From an uncultured Chloroflexota bacterium (GTDB taxonomy: Bacteria; Chloroflexota; Anaerolineae; Aggregatilineales; Phototrophicaceae): a stretch of DNA of 6,000 nt. This document shows positions 5,702 to 6,000 of this stretch, piece after piece; within the stretch, counting starts at the first letter, position 1; every line of letters starts with the position of its first letter. A program made the position numbers and the translations under genes. The notes beneath the pieces are model-generated. The model saw nothing but the letters and a program-made list of their open reading frames with translations, did no database searches and was not told where the DNA came from. The DNA is taken from NCBI GenBank assembly GCA_903904765.1, contig CAIVEA010000557.1:1-6000 (forward strand). Reading direction: 5' to 3'.

Positions 5702-6000
5702 ATGAAGGTACAGATTGTCCGCTGGTGGCATAACCAGACCCCCGAAGCCCGTGAATTGCCCGGTTACATCCGTCAGGCCGTCATCAACTTTTTGCGTTCG
5801 GGCATGCGGCAGGCAGCGGCACTGGCTTATTATGCGATCTTTTCCGTTTTTCCGCTGACCCTGTTGCTGGCGGTGGGAATCGGGCGCGTGCTGGGGCCGG
5901 TGGCGGCACAGGAACAGCTTGCGAATGCCTTGAGCATGTTCTTACCGCCGGACACCGTGACGCTGTTGCAAACCAATATTGCCGAAGCCATCCAGCAGAG
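5702..6000 (+). CDS. YihY/BrkB family integral membrane protein, N-terminal part (3' end outside window)
   Basis: The frame is open from ATG 5702 to the window end, giving 99 residues plus two bases. After a polar N-terminus (1-25) comes the family signature: FLRSGMRQAAALAYYAIFSV (30-49), leading into a hydrophobic helix (about 39-64) and GRVLGP (61-66), then LPPDTV (81-86) before the next helical region. This matches the N-terminus of the YihY/BrkB family (UPF0761, about 300 residues and six membrane helices), long misnamed ribonuclease BN. The true function is unsettled; I would not annotate it as an RNase. A second in-frame ATG sits immediately upstream at 5699. AAGAG at 5691-5695 is six bases from 5702 but only three from 5699, so 5702 is preferred. 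It is head-to-head with the HAD gene. Confidence 0.88.
   Translation, partial: MKVQIVRWWHNQTPEARELPGYIRQAVINFLRSGMRQAAALAYYAIFSVFPLTLLLAVGIGRVLGPVAAQEQLANALSMFLPPDTVTLLQTNIAEAIQQ

Noticed and set aside
5199..5702. 167-codon plus-strand frame opposite the HAD gene
   Set aside because: It is antisense to a gene with all four HAD motifs, and its translation has no recognisable features.

Overview
The window looks like a piece of a GC-rich bacterial chromosome, most likely from Chloroflexota (Anaerolineae-like). That assignment is inferred from protein flavour: the HYGHID and YDRP motifs of CoaD, the AISGFN variant in ComEC, and the set of neighbouring genes. It is not certain. No rRNA, tRNA, CRISPR array, insertion sequence, integrase or phage gene is visible. 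Coding is dense, and the longest gap between genes is 76 bases.

Layout. (1) Bases 1-2160, plus strand, are a compact housekeeping run: the 3' part of recG (replication-fork remodelling helicase), coaD (coenzyme A synthesis) 16 bases later, then a coiled-coil protein resembling SepIVA/DivIVA-type division proteins. The run ends at a clear intrinsic terminator at 2191-2220. (2) Bases 2237-4594, plus strand, hold a full-length comEC, the inner-membrane DNA-uptake channel. Its C-terminal metallo-beta-lactamase-like domain has lost nearly all the expected metal ligands. (3) Bases 4628-5675, minus strand, hold a HAD phosphatase of the YihX-like subfamily, followed downstream by an unrecognised protein with four predicted membrane segments. 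These two probably share a transcript. They converge on comEC across 33 bases. (4) From 5702, plus strand, begins a YihY/BrkB-family membrane protein that runs off the window. It lies head-to-head with the HAD gene, with only about 26 bases between the start codons.

How the genes relate. The first three form a probable operon joining DNA repair, cofactor synthesis and envelope or division functions, which are co-located housekeeping genes rather than one pathway. comEC stands alone, with no comEA or other uptake gene beside it. Its start lies 16 bases after a terminator, so its expression is a real question. I see no evidence of a wholly new multi-gene system. The points most worth a second look are the degenerate ComEC nuclease-like domain, the terminator and comEC arrangement, the coaD plus SepIVA-like pairing, and the HAD/YihY pair, whose families are also neighbours in E. 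coli.
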